Origin: Isoetes taiwanensis
Lineage: Eukaryota > Streptophyta > Lycopodiopsida > Isoetales > Isoetaceae
Assembly: GCA_021234155.1 (NCBI GenBank)
Contig: JAJEKV010000206.1
Span: 62,001-126,000, forward strand
Length of the DNA: 64,000 bases
Direction: 5' to 3'
The notes beneath the pieces were generated by a model, which had not been told where the DNA came from, did not search any database, and saw nothing but the letters and a program-made list of their open reading frames with translations. Positions 41,030 through 52,055 of this stretch are shown one piece after another (position 1 is the first letter of the stretch; each line of letters opens with the position of its first letter). The position numbers and the translations under genes were made by a program.

Positions 41030-41302
41030 CCACTCACACAGTGCGCGAGAGCCATTCTCAAAAGTTTTGGAAATGCTCCTGGCGCACTCTATGAGGGGTG
41101 GGCTCCTGTTTGGGTCCTAGATGGCTCAGAATTTGCAATCTAAGGATAGAATCCTACTTATCTCAACGAGTTAAGGCGGTTTGTACCCTTACTTTCTACA
41201 TTTGGGCAGGTCTGGACATAGATCAGTGGCCGACCACTCACACAGTTCACGAGAGCCATTCTCAAAAGTTTTGGAAATGTGGCGCACTCTGTGAGGGGTG
41301 GG
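41030..41302 (-). repeat. Pair of hairpin repeats upstream of gag (second element)
   Basis: Two copies, 41030-41102 and 41234-41302. Each starts CCACTCACACAGT and ends GCGCACTCTGTGAGGGGTGG or nearly so. The ends are imperfect inverted repeats, enclosing GAGAGCCATTCTCAAAAG and TTTTGGAAATG. Two more copies lie at 43146-43217 and 43359-43419. Confidence 0.75.
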
Positions 41303-41374
41303 GTCAAAAATACTGATTTTTTGTCCAATTTAGCTAATTCCAAATGCACATATCATTATTACAACCTTATTACT

Positions 41375-41696
41375 GGGTAAAAGCATGCTAGGGTGTACCA
41401 TCTAAAGTACTTTTTAGGGAGTGCGAAACTACCCAGAAAAGTACCTAGCACTGGGTACTGGGAACTCGCATAAATGCCACAATAAACAATAAGTTTGAGA
41501 GTTAATTTATTTATTTTAGCCTCTAATAGTATTGTTATCCTTTAGTACTATAGATTGTCATGTTATTGATCCTCAATTCAAAAAATTTTGATTGATTTTA
41601 ATGGAAAGAATAAACAGAAAGTACCAGTTTTAAAAGTACCCAGTGTAGGTACTTTTGAGGGTTCCAAAAGTGGTACACCGTAGCATGCTTTTACCC
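41375..41696. mobile_element. MITE-like element with 26-bp terminal inverted repeats
   Basis: GGGTAAAAGCATGCTAGGGT at the left end and its near-perfect inverse, ACCGTAGCATGCTTTTACCC, at the right end, about 25 of 26 bp matching. Weaker complementarity continues inward around AAAAGTACCTA...CACTGGGTACT. TACT flanks both sides (41371-41374, 41697-41700). No ORF; 322 bp. It lies between the H3-like ORF and gag. Confidence 0.8.
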
Positions 41697-41769
41697 TACT
41701 TAGACTTTTGCATTTTAAACTCGATCAAAACATATTTTCATATTTTACAAAAGTTGTAATTACAACAAG

Positions 41770-42925
41770 TTAGCAATATTCCTTCTTAATAAACCTAGCT
41801 AACTTCATGTCCCTAGGCATACAGGTGACTCTCTTTGCATGGAGAGCACATGCTAGTGAGTCTTTGAAGTGTTGAACTAGCTTTTGCTCTACTGCCTCCT
41901 GCAATGCGAGTAATATATCATCTGTTACTCTCTTGGTTTTGTCGAATTCTTGCAGGATCTCGTGAGTCGATCTTGCGAAGGCAGATCTTGGTATCAGCAG
42001 TCCGTAGCTTCTCTGAAAATGTCGGATCTCCAGAGCAGCTCTTGCAAAGTAGGAGTCTGCCTTTCTCTTCATTGGCTTCTTTGGGGGTATGAGTCTCTCC
42101 GGGGGCAGCCTCAAAGTGTTCTTCTTAGATGGCCTTTCTCCCTCCACGTACATTACCTTATTTGCTTCATAATATTTCGAGTACTCCTCGTACATCTTCA
42201 TGTACTCGTTGTACTCTTTTCGCTTCTTCCTGTACTCCCGCTCGTGCTTTAGTACATACGATTCCTGTGCCGGTCTGCCCTTCTTTGGATCCGTTGTCGG
42301 CTTCGGCCACTTGGGGTATGGGGGTGCTACTGCAGACTCTTCCTCCTCATTATCTACGTTTGAAGGTCCCGAGCCTTCTATTGGGCGGGGGACCCTTGAC
42401 TCATCCTCGTCCGACTCGGTGTCTGATGAAGACGACAACAGTCTGTCGGGCTCCCGCTCCCTTATGCTCACCCCTTTTGTTGGTGTTGACTTTGTTTTCC
42501 GTCAGGGTTTATTGGGTACTTCGGGGTCCTTTCCTTTGTCCTCCTTCAATTTCTGTCGCTCCTCCCTCAATTTCTTCCACTCCCCCTTCTCCGCAATTCT
42601 CTTCCTCTTCGCTACTCTCTTCTTCTTTGCCATTTTCTTTAACTTACGTATGAGCTCCTCTGGCAGTGGTTCATCCTCCTCATCCTCGTCCCCTCCTCCA
42701 TTGCCCTGATTTTCAGGGTTTTCCTACTCATCAGGGTTTTGGGGCTGTTCTTCCTCGTCTTGCTGCTGCTGATCCTCCTCCTCGGTATCAGAATTTATGT
42801 CAGGGTTCTCCTCTTGCCTGGATCATTCTTTGAGCCTCTCGGCCTTACAATTTGGGCTACGCAAGGGCACGGCTGATGTAATTGTCTGGCACAACCATTC
42901 AAGCAGTTTGTTTTGTGCGGATCAT
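41770..42925 (-). pseudogene. Histone H3-like ORF of the second Ty3 element
   Basis: The ATG at 42925 reads MIRTKQTA and then TGA. RTKQTA is exactly the H3 tail, and the TGA falls where H3 has Arg, as CGA-to-TGA decay would give. After a one-base frame change near 42895, one frame stays readable for about 370 codons to the stop at 41770. Only three in-frame stops interrupt it: TGA 42823-42825, TAG 42724-42726 and TGA 42502-42504. The middle is acidic, then basic and coiled-coil-like (KHEREYRKKRKEYNEYMKMY). The last 90 residues are an H3 fold: ALEIRHFQRSYGLLIPRSAF, LALQEAVEQKLVQHF and CALHAKRVTCMPRDMKLARF, ending KKEYC. EIRHFQ...LLIP recalls CENH3. The insert between tail and fold is about 250 residues, far beyond any normal H3. 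Confidence 0.85.
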
Positions 42926-43027
42926 GTTTTGAAATATGCTAATCGCCTTCCGAGCGCCTAGAAATCGCCTTCTTGGACGGGAGCAGCTAGCTGGAGAAGG
43001 AAGGTGAAAATGAAGAACCCTAAAGGT

Positions 43028-43037
43028 CTATTTATAG
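43028..43037 (-). promoter_or_regulatory. TATA box before the H3-like ORF
   Basis: CTATAAATAG on the minus strand, 103 nt before the ATG at 42925, with AAACCCTAA-type telo-box motifs around it. The same module precedes the truncated gag (40877). Confidence 0.6.
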
Positions 43038-43145
43038 TGCGGGGATTTTAGGGTTTGGACCGCAATTTCATGTCATTACCATTCTCAGAAAGCATTAGTG
43101 TCTGTTGGATTAATACATTGCATTCCTTTAGGCAAAAAGTACCTA

Positions 43146-43419
43146 CCACTCACACAGTGCGCGAGAAGCATTTTCAAAAGTTTTGGAAATGCCCAGGGCG
43201 TACTCTGTGAGGGGTCACACCTTTTTTACTCAAATTTTCATTTTATATGTAGTTTCTTAGTGTTAGGACATACATTCCTAGCTCAAATTCAAGGTTTAAA
43301 CCACTCTGCGCTATCAGATTGCTCTAATTATGCATTTAGCTAGGTCAACATGGGTCAACCACTCGCACAAGCATTCCAAAAAAATTTGGAAATGCCCAGA
43401 GAGCACTCTGTGAGGAGTC
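43146..43419 (-). repeat. Pair of hairpin repeats upstream of the H3-like ORF
   Basis: Copies at 43146-43217 and 43359-43419, the latter shorter. Same family and nearly the same spacing (213 versus 204 bp) as the pair at 41030-41302, and at a similar distance from the following ATG. Confidence 0.72.
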
Positions 43420-43623
43420 ACTTCCTAATGGCCATAATTTTCCGAGGTTTTCCTATAATTCTTCCTAACTTAGCATTCTTCTACTTTGCTGCTCTAAGGA
43501 TTGGAAATTTTTTTTTTCCAAATTTTCGAGGTTCCTGCTTGGGTTGCTATTCCCAAGACTGAAAGTCTACTGTTAGCTCTAACAGGGAATGGTCAGTGCC
43601 CGATCTTGGTCTACCAAGATCAT

Positions 43624-43635
43624 GCTTTGATACCA
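43624..43635 (-). other. Primer binding site of the second Ty3 element
   Basis: TGGTATCAAAGC on the minus strand, immediately inside the LTR end at 43637. It marks the element as minus-oriented, with the H3-like ORF as its first gene. Confidence 0.65.
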
Positions 43636-43636
43636 C

Positions 43637-44215
43637 TGTGACGTCCCCTACTTCCTCTACGATGCTCCCATCGTATCACAAGGCGGAGTTCATCCCCCTG
43701 GCAGTCAAACCGACAGGGGCCATCTACCTGACACCAATCCTTGACAATGGATCGATGAGGAAGAATGGATGGGTCATTTGCCCCGTCTTCCCTCGGGACC
43801 GTCCTAGCTGTGGAAGCGTGAGTAAACATAAGCACGTGACATCAATATATCAACAAAGTCACCTTGAAGGGTGACTACATCATAACATACATGTAATAGC
43901 ACATCAATAACATCATCATCACATGGGGGATCTTACCCAATGGCTCAGACTCCAAGGTATGGACTGAGGGCTTGGGTTTCCAGAAGTCATTGCAGACCGA
44001 ATTCATAAGAATGGATTGGGCTGACATAGAAACATGGCTGTAGGGTAGTCCTCTCCATCCGCCCCCTCCCGTGCACACTTTGTAGAGTAGGTTGAAGAGT
44101 CTTGGAACTGGACCGTAGCCTGCCGGGTGCGTAGCCAAAGGGGCTACTGCTAGGTTGCATCTCCCCAGTCCCGATGAGGCAGGAGGAGAGTCTCCTTCCC
44201 AGAGGCATGCATGCC
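43637..44215 (-). mobile_element. Partial 5' LTR of the second Ty3 element
   Basis: In reverse it ends ...GGGGACGTCACA at 43637. Inner blocks (about 44010-44130) match the 17420-19051 LTR in reverse complement, around GGGGCGGATGGAG. Cut off near 44215 by the L1 sequence. Confidence 0.7.
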
Positions 44216-45334
44216 CATCACAGGCGGCTAGAGGGCCACTGCCCGTATTCAACTGCATTAGGCAGGGCTGCCCTCTAGATCCATTCCTATTTACCATTGT
44301 GGCTGAAGGTTTATCTCAGCTTCTTCGTCGTGCTTTAGATGATGACCTCATTGAGGGTTTGCAGTTGGCGGATGGTTCTCAAGTTATTTGTAATCAGTTC
44401 GCCGATGACATATTTCTCTTAATAAGGGCTAACGAGGACAACCTTGATAAAGCTAAGCAGCTCCTGGATATCTTCTCTCGGCTTGGTGGTGCTTGCTCAA
44501 TTGGCAAAAATGTAGTGCGACACGGGCTCTAGACACTCCTCCCCCAATTGCTTGTACTTTGCTACCCATGGCAAGTCATACCGGTGGGAGGTGACTAAAT
44601 TACTTGGAATCCCTTTTGGTATGGACGTTTCTCTTGCCCAGGCGTGGGATCAAGTCTTATTGGGTCTTCAGAGGCACCTCCTATGGTGGCGAGGAGCTTC
44701 TTTGTCAATGGCGTGGGATCTGGTGGCTAAGTCGGTGCTCTGCATTACTCATATTTATGCGGTCTCGGCTTCTTGCACCATTTCGTAAGTTCAAGAAGAT
44801 GTCTTGTGCGTAATTTCATATGGGACGAGAATGAGTTGGGGGGTAGTTAAAGTTTCATGGAGTAAAGTGTGTTAAGCCCTAAGAACCATGGCAGCTTGGG
44901 GATGCTTGATCTAGCTCTGCATGGCAAGCTGCTGGCTTCTAAGCTTATTTGGCAAGTTATTTGCAATGATCATCAGTCTTTAGGCACACATCTTATTGCT
45001 CAGTCTCTGCAGCACTCACAAGCTCTTGATAAACTAGGTATTGAACCCCCTTTGCCTTGGGCTTTATTGTATCCCCTTGCTCCCACTCCTCATGCCTCTC
45101 CATTATTGAAGGGATTGCTTAAAGCTTGGGATGCAGTTAGGCCTCTCATTTCCCTTCATCCTGCCAATTGGTCCCAGACCTCTTCTCCTTTTTTGTGGGT
45201 TCCTATGTCTCATCTCCCCATCGCTGCTAATGCATCCTGCTACCCATCATAGATGGAGGGCTGCTGGAGTCATTTCTTTGGAGGCATGGTATGAGAATGG
45301 TCGTCTCCTTTCATAGGATGGTTTCAGTCGTAAG
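44216..45334 (+). mobile_element. L1-type LINE, plus strand, 5'-truncated left part
   Basis: Reads RQGCPLDPFLF, the catalytic FADD box (44398-44409, FADDIFLLI) and then downstream RT and connection sequence (LDLALHGKLLASKLIWQVIC) in plant L1 style. The sequence is broken at 45335 by the 3' end of a minus-strand L1. The probable continuation is at 50560-51448. Confidence 0.8.
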
Positions 45335-46371
45335 TTTTTTTTTTTGAAGGATCAGATTAATTAACATTAATACAGAATAAGTACAAGATGCGATACTAGG
45401 GTACTCCCACCCACCCTAGGGGGAGAGCCCACATGTCATGTACCTACCTATGACTCATGACACAAACCTACCAATACTGTTTACAATGAGGAGGGTTCTT
45501 TTCCTGCATCGGCTGCCTTGAACCGCTCTTTCGAGGGACGCTTAGGTAAGAAAGATATAATTTATATCTTAGCCGGGATCAAAACCCCTGTGCTACACCT
45601 CCTCATTCCTAAACACCTTCATCTTGTGCCGCCTCCAAATGAGCCCAAAGAACCGGGGCTTTACACAAATGGAAGGCCGGACTGGGCGGGACCACCCGCT
45701 AGGATACACCCCCCAAAAGATCCCCGGCTCTGGGGCGGGGGCATGAAACGGCTGGACCCGCGCCATGCGGCTGGATGTCTCTGGACCCACCGCCATGCCG
45801 GGTACGGATGTCAGCCAAAGAAACATACAATGCTCCAGAAGTCTCCCACATCGGCGCCACACATTGGGCACGCAGTCACCGATCCGTGGATTGACCCCCG
45901 CGGAACCCAGTGTTGACCCGAGGGATCGGGGTGCACTATACGCCACAACAACACCCGAATCTTGGGGCGCAATTGGGTTCCACATCTATCTCCAGATGTT
46001 GCCCGATCATCCCCGGCACCTAGAGACTCCGGCCGTCAGAAGGAGGCGACTCATCTGAATTGCCAACGGCTTACTCGGGACTTAACAAAATTTGAGGGAT
46101 CAACTTTTGGATGACACCCCATACTCGTCCCGACGCTATGGGGGGTAGCGGCAGAAGGTTAGCCACGCCAAGGCCCGATAAGCGCATCCCATTCCGAAGT
46201 CCAAACCGTGGGCGAAAACGCCGCGGGGTGCCAACCGCCCGTCGACATACCACTCCCCCACCGCCAAGACCCCATGCTGTGCCCATCTGCGCTGGACTCG
46301 GGGGTCAACGGATGCCGCCAGCACCATCGGTGATGCACCTGGTCCGAGCGGGATCCACCATGATGATGCCT

Positions 46372-48035
46372 CTAACTGAATGCAACTGGTAGCATCAATC
46401 GCGAACAAAATCGGACCTGCTCCCAAGGCTCGCAGGAGCCCTTCCAAAAAAGGAGAGGCATGAGCATACGGCCTGATATCTGCGAATAACGCCAAGCGGA
46501 AGCCGGCAGCGAACGCACGGGCGGCTTGCGGAAAACTATGGAATGAGCCAGCGATTGATGAAGCAAGACCATGCCTGGAGAGTCGAGCGTGTTCTCAAGA
46601 ATCGCAAAGACGAACTTGGACAAGAGGACCTTACTATGAAGTGAAAGGTCCAAGAAGCCAAGTCCACCCGCGGCTTTGGGACGCACGCATTTCCACCAAG
46701 CCACCTTGACGACCACCCCTTCCTCGTTGCCTCCCCATACAAAGTTACGAACCATCGAGGAGATTTCCTGAACCTTGCTCTCTGGCGCCAGGATAATAGA
46801 AGCCATATAAACATGAGTTGAGCATAAAGCGGACCCGCACCGTGACCACCCGACCATGGGCGGTTCCCCCTTCCACCAATTAAGGTGCCTCACGCGATCC
46901 CACGAGAATGTCCTCCCCACACACTGCCCGTCGAGATGTCGATGCTTGGGCGGGATACCCAAGAGCCTAGAGCATGTGCCCTGTGGCTGCGTTCGCCAAG
47001 GAAATTGGGACACAACCATGGGCATGGGGTCTATTGCCGGCCATAATGCCGAGCACTTCGTCCAATTCATGAGGCAGCCTGAGGCAAGGGAGAATGTGTC
47101 CAACAGCTCCAAGGTTTAACAGATTCCTCTCATCGGCTGTAGAAGAGAAAAGAGTCATCGACACCCGACTTCCAATCTGCTGCGACCGTCGCCATCCTCG
47201 ACCCCTCCATAACACCATCCTCCGCCCGAGGTCAACAATTGCGAGAGGGCCTCAACGGCGATGGTAAATAGGAAGGGCCAGCGGGCACTGGGCGAACTCA
47301 GCGCCCCACACTAAAGATCGCCGATGATTCACCATGACATAGGATGGTGGCTCTGGTGGACGTTAAGAGCTTCAGAGTTACTGCCGTAAAGCTCTCACCA
47401 CACCCAAAGGCTAACATCATCCTCTTCAGAAAATCCCACCGAACACTATCATAGGCCTTTGCGAAGTCCAACCGGATACAAGATCTGTACGACTGTTCTA
47501 CGCCGGTGAATGCCCTGAAGCAGCTACATTGTTAAGAATACTTTTGCCGGAATGAAGCCCGGCGCATGGAACTAATAGCATCCTTCAGAACAATTTGCAG
47601 TCTAAGTGAGAGGGCCTTCGCGATGATCTTGTATCTTTGCCGATAGCGGTGATAAGCCAATGTCGGAGATGACAGATGGCTCCTTCACCTTCGGTATTAA
47701 CGGATGCACCCGGTGTTGAGTCTATAATCCAGCGCCTCTGCCTAAAGCAGATCTTGATAAGTCTGCATCACTGAATCCCCCACCCAATCCCAATATTCTT
47801 GGAAGAACTCCATGGGAATGCCGTCCAGGCCAGGGCACTTATGAGGGGCCAAAGCGCCGCAAGCCTCCTCAAGCTCTGCTTTGCAAGAAGGCGCCGCAAC
47901 TCCTGCCGCTGTCCGCAGAGCACCTTGCATGACACCCTTCGAGCACCGACCTCCTCCATCCGCGTCCATGTAGGGATATCTCTTTTCTTGAAAAACTGAG
48001 AAAAATGCGAAAAGTGGCCCATTTAATATCTTCAA
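46372..48035 (-). pseudogene. L1 ORF2 reverse transcriptase and connection region
   Basis: 47742-48035 holds the RT N-terminus (APHKCPGLDGIPMEFFQEYW). 46372-47112 is a 246-codon open frame covering the thumb and connection (SGCLMNWTKCSALWP, CVRPKAAGGLGFLDLSLHSK). The palm between them is frameshifted. Confidence 0.8.
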
Positions 48036-48624
48036 AGTCGCGAGTCACGACCATCGGGCAATGTTAGAGAGCGACATTGAGGCCGCATACTTCTTCGCGC
48101 GCCGCCACGAAGAACATTCGAGAATTGGTATCCCCTACCCGCTGACGGTGATCCCCGCTTCACCCTTGCTGGCGACCCTCTTAGCCGTCCATTTGAAATG
48201 TGGCGCAATATCTCATTCTCCCGCACCCCATCGGGCCGGCCATTGCCACGAGGGGTTTCAGTTCACGATACGGTGCCTCCAACACCTCCCTCACGCCCGT
48301 TCTCTCGACTCCCCATGACTTGGCGAATGCCTTGACCTCGGCCGGGGCCTTGACCATTCGACATCGAAGTTATCTCGAAGGTCGCGAAACCAAAATGGCA
48401 TCCCCAAGAGAAATCGGCATCATTTAGGTAGGCGGTATTTAACTTGAACATGGCTTGTCGCAGGCACCGATTTTCGATCCCCCGGGAGATTAAGCGAGGA
48501 AAATGGTCGAGACCGCGATGGATGAATGTTCTAAAGCTTGAGCAAAGGTGCCCAGTCCGATGCTAGGGTGTTAGCGTAACATCTGTCATGACGTGCATAC
48601 GCCCGACCGGCCCCCGTCCACTGA

Positions 48625-49204
48625 TTACACCAAGTGAATGTAGAGTCGCCCATTTGCCCTCGCCAAATGCAAGGAGTCCAACAACATCACCCATTCGCGC
48701 CACTCAAATCCTCGCACCACTTCCGCTCCTCTGCCGCACCTATCATGCACAGTCTCGACCATGTTGAAATCGCCCAGCAGCAGCCAAGCCACACAAGCCC
48801 CCAAGGATAAGACCTTGTGCCTCAACGACGCCCACAACGCCCCTCTCTGTCGCGCACTATTGTGGGCATAGACATTCACAATGCCCCACTCATGCGATCC
48901 CTCTCGCCACTTGATAATGACCCACCTGCCCCAATAGTCGGCCAGGGTGAGAGTCACCTGCACCTGCATCTTCCACGCAATGGCCGTCCCGCCTTTAGAG
49001 GCCCCCGAGGTGGCAAGCTGCGGCCGGCGTCTTTCCCGGCCCAAACATGTCAGCCCGGTGCGGAGTGTCCCCCCTGTGACACTTATGTTCCTAAAGACAT
49101 AGAATATTTGGGTCCAAGTTGCGAACGGCCAACGCCACTCTCGTTCTCTTACAGGGTGAAGAGCGCACCCCCCGAACGTTCCAGCTCAAAATCTTTTTGT
49201 CCAT
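48625..49204 (-). pseudogene. L1 ORF2 endonuclease domain
   Basis: The ATG at 49204 begins MDKKILSWNVRGVRSSP, the classic start of plant L1 ORF2. The exonuclease-endonuclease-phosphatase motif LLGDFNMVE follows near 48770, and SHEWGIVNVYAHNS lies between them. One or more frame changes occur between the start and 49044. Confidence 0.8.
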
Positions 49205-49826
49205 AACTCCTACTGAGAAGAAGGATTCTTACGATGCTTCTTCTTCTGCCCCCGTCTTGCCGGTGAACCAGGCCCCTGATCTGAGTCATATGTGAGGGCG
49301 ACCTCCGCCTCCAAATCTGCCACGTCCGCCCAAGAGCGTACCCGAGCCGCCTTATCAAGATCCATCCCGTCCGAAGAGGCTTGGGTGGATACTGCGTCAG
49401 TCGGCGGACGGCTGCACCCAGAGCATCGGCCGAGGACGAGCCCATCTGTAGGGACTGTCGGCTGCTCGCCAACTCCACGAAGCCCGAATGTGAAGCAACC
49501 ACGGGCGCCCGTGCGTGGGGACACAGATTGAATCCATGCCGCCCTGCCCCATGGGAACAGCCGATGGCACATTATTTGATGATGCCGGGTGGCCTACCCT
49601 GCATAGACCCAACCTCCGTCTGGGCCCTAGCTGGGGGCGCCTCCTCCACCGGCAGAGCATGGGATGGAGCCTGCGTCCCGTCCCGCCGAACCTCCTGCGT
49701 TGCCTCTCGTGGAACCCCTGGCACTGAAACGGGCCTGTACTCTGGAAGCGAACCCGCGAAGACACGAAGCGCGGAAACATTCTCCGGATCTACGCCCCAT
49801 TTAACGACTCGAGGGGAAAGTACCAA

Positions 49827-50168
49827 TCACCGCTCTCGGCAGATCAACGAAGGAGGCAATGGCCTATCCGCGGGTAAAGCAACACAAATCTTCGGCGCCC
49901 GAACTATGGAATGAGCAATATGCCCGCCGAGCCCATTAGCAATCGCGATCATGAACTCCGGCAAAAGCGTATCTGCGGGAAGATCCATCACCTGAAACCA
50001 ACAAGGGATCTTCAAGGCCGACAGAGATCGAGCACTCACCCCAGGGGTGTAATGCTGGTAAATCAAGTAATTTCCCCACATGAGGTCAACGCCTGTCGCC
50101 ACTATCCTCTCCACTACCGCGGGCGCGTCGAACATGAGGAGGAAAAAATTATTCCCCAAGAACTTCAC
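49827..50168 (-). pseudogene. L1 ORF1 with DUF4283-like domain
   Basis: The pattern FLLMFDAPAVVERIVATG, then IPCWFQVMDLPADTLLPEFM and IANGLGG follows the DUF4283 domain of plant L1 ORF1 proteins, which bind the element RNA. Sequence to about 49210 is the proline- and arginine-rich remainder of ORF1, in broken frames. Confidence 0.65.
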
Positions 50169-50559
50169 GGACTGAAACGGCGAGATCCCCAGCCGCTTAA
50201 AGTGAACTTGCAGCCACCCGCCGACTCACCTGGTATCTAGCACTCCAGTATAGTACACCAGCACTGCGCACGAGACTAGATTAGAAATAGACTTGAGGTG
50301 CTGCTGGTGGTCTACCTCGACTATGCTAACGGGGAGGACCGATGGGGGTCGACCTGCAATTCTCTCCTGTTGTGCCAATTTAGAAAGGCCAAAGCCTCCT
50401 CCATTCGGCAAGTATCGGCCGGTGCCAGCGTGTGCGAATCCATTCTCGAGAACAGCGGACATGAGCACGCTCGCAGGTATCATTAAGTTAAGCCATGCGG
50501 TCTGCTGCATTGACTCCTTGCCCCTCTGCCGCCTGCGTACGACCCGATGACTTATCTAG

Positions 50560-51448
50560 ATGTTGTGCACCACTATTATCTAGATGTTGTGCACCACCAC
50601 CACATCCCTTGCCTAGAGGCAAATTGCTCCCAAACGATTGCCAGCAAGGGGTCTTACGGCAAAGTCGGCGAGGCCACCTTGGGCATCGTTGGTGCGACTT
50701 CTGCAATGGGAAGCGATTGCGGATAACATTCCTCTGGTTCCCAATTTTGCTTTCTGAGGAGAAGGTTTGGTGCTTACCCCTTGCGGTTTGTTTTGGCAAA
50801 AGCTTTGTCAAGAGTAGCTATGCATATCGGCGGCTTCGCTTTGTGACCTTCTTCCCACTGGCAGCATAGGGTGGAAGAGGATCAATATGTGAAGGTTTGG
50901 AGCTCCATTTGGTGTAAGAGTATCCCTCCCAAGCAGTCAGTTCTTCTCTGGAAGATTGCGCATCGCACACTTAGGACGAATACTAAAGTTCATTCATTTA
51001 AGCCGACAATAAGCCCACTCTGCCAGGTTTGTAACTGTGCTTCGGAAACCATTGAGCACTGCTTCTACCTTTGTGCTGACATTCAATGTATTTGGGCATG
51101 GACACGGTCATGTTTTCGGCATCGCCTTAGCGACCAACAAGTATTGTTGGGTCTTCTTCCAACTAATTGGCCTCGTGTTAAGAAACGCCTTCAACATTTT
51201 GTAGAGCTATCATTTGTTGGGTAATCTGGAAGAGAAGGAACCAGGTCATCTTTCATGGGAAGTTCTCTACTGCTCAGTCTTTGCTCCAAGAAGTCAAGTA
51301 TAGGTTATATAATCAATTTCAAGTCTCTAACTTACCAGATGAGGAGAAGGATAGGATTTGGGGGGATTATTTCCACCTCGTCTAATCCTTCCCTATGTAT
51401 TTTCTTCTTTACATAATATAACTTCTTGACGTCCCTCAAAAAAAAAAA
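50560..51448 (+). mobile_element. L1 3' part with zinc-binding (zf-RVT) domain and poly-A
   Basis: About 50660-50830 corresponds to the linker before zf-RVT (GKSFVKSSYAYRRL). 50871-51224 is zf-RVT: IPPKQSVLLWKIAHRTLRT, CQVCNCASETIEHCFYLC, with CX2C and HC ligands. The element ends at an 11-A tail (51438-51448), directly against OPR-B3 sequence. Probably the 3' end of the L1 at 44216-45334. A doubled TATCTAGATGTTGTGCACCA lies at the left junction (about 50551-50596). Confidence 0.75.
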
Positions 51449-51830
51449 CTTCAAGTAAACATAATTTGATTACCAGGATGGCAATGTCTGTGTCCATGCC
51501 AAAGTCGACGAAAAAGAATTCCACCCTTGTCATGGACACCTTGAAGAATGAGCTTCCATGCTTCTACATGCTCCTCACTTCAAATTTGAGGAATGTTGCA
51601 TTATCTGTTTATATGACATATCAAAATCCACAGCTTTAGGAAACAAAAGGGTATGAGGCTAAAAAGAAGCATAATACCCATTTGATGCAGGGGATCTGAT
51701 GGCGGATTCGGTATAAGAGAAAGCCCTTTTACTAGCCCACTTGACACTTGCGAAAGCCCACTAAAAGTGCTTTACCTTAGCGTGAAAGTACAACTAGGCA
51801 GCGTTACGCCCGCGCCATTGCCACATCAGC
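51449..51830 (-). pseudogene. OPR: OPR-B3 fragment
   Basis: Exon-3 sequence of OPR-B (VEAWKLILQGVHDKGG region, about 51500-51590) and an exon-2 end near 51680-51700, very similar to OPR-B1 and OPR-B2. The rest of the gene is missing because the L1 poly-A end abuts it. Confidence 0.7.
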
Positions 51831-52055
51831 CATGGTATTAAAGAAATTGACGGCTCATATTCGAGGCCTTTTTGTCTGCGTCTTGCAATGTCGGAGCTCT
51901 GCCCGGATAGCGATGGTATTTGGCCTTGATGAGAAACAAGATTTTTGGGTTTTTTTTGTTAGGGGAGGTGCGACATAAATTCTTGCGAGTTTAGCGACTT
52001 AAGCGTCTCAATTTCTTTGTATTTTCTTGCTTAGTTTTGGTTTTCTACGCAATGA

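Larger units (their letters stand above)
45335..50540 (-). mobile_element. L1-type LINE, minus strand, nearly full length
   Basis: The poly-A tail reads as an 11-T run at 45335-45345. On the minus strand ORF1 is at about 50168-49827. ORF2 starts at 49204 with endonuclease motifs, then RT (PGLDGIPMEFFQEYW near 47810-47850; a VDD/FADD-like box near 47150) and a C-terminal region (VQEISSMVRNFVWGG near 46750). Higher GC than its surroundings. The frame shifts repeatedly, so it is inactive. It separates two parts of a plus-strand L1. Confidence 0.85.

Noticed and set aside
42129-42709. Long plus-strand open frames of 174 and 169 codons
   Set aside because: They are antisense to the H3-like ORF on the minus strand, which has clear histone motifs. 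Their serine- and leucine-rich composition is what the reverse of acidic and basic codon runs produces.
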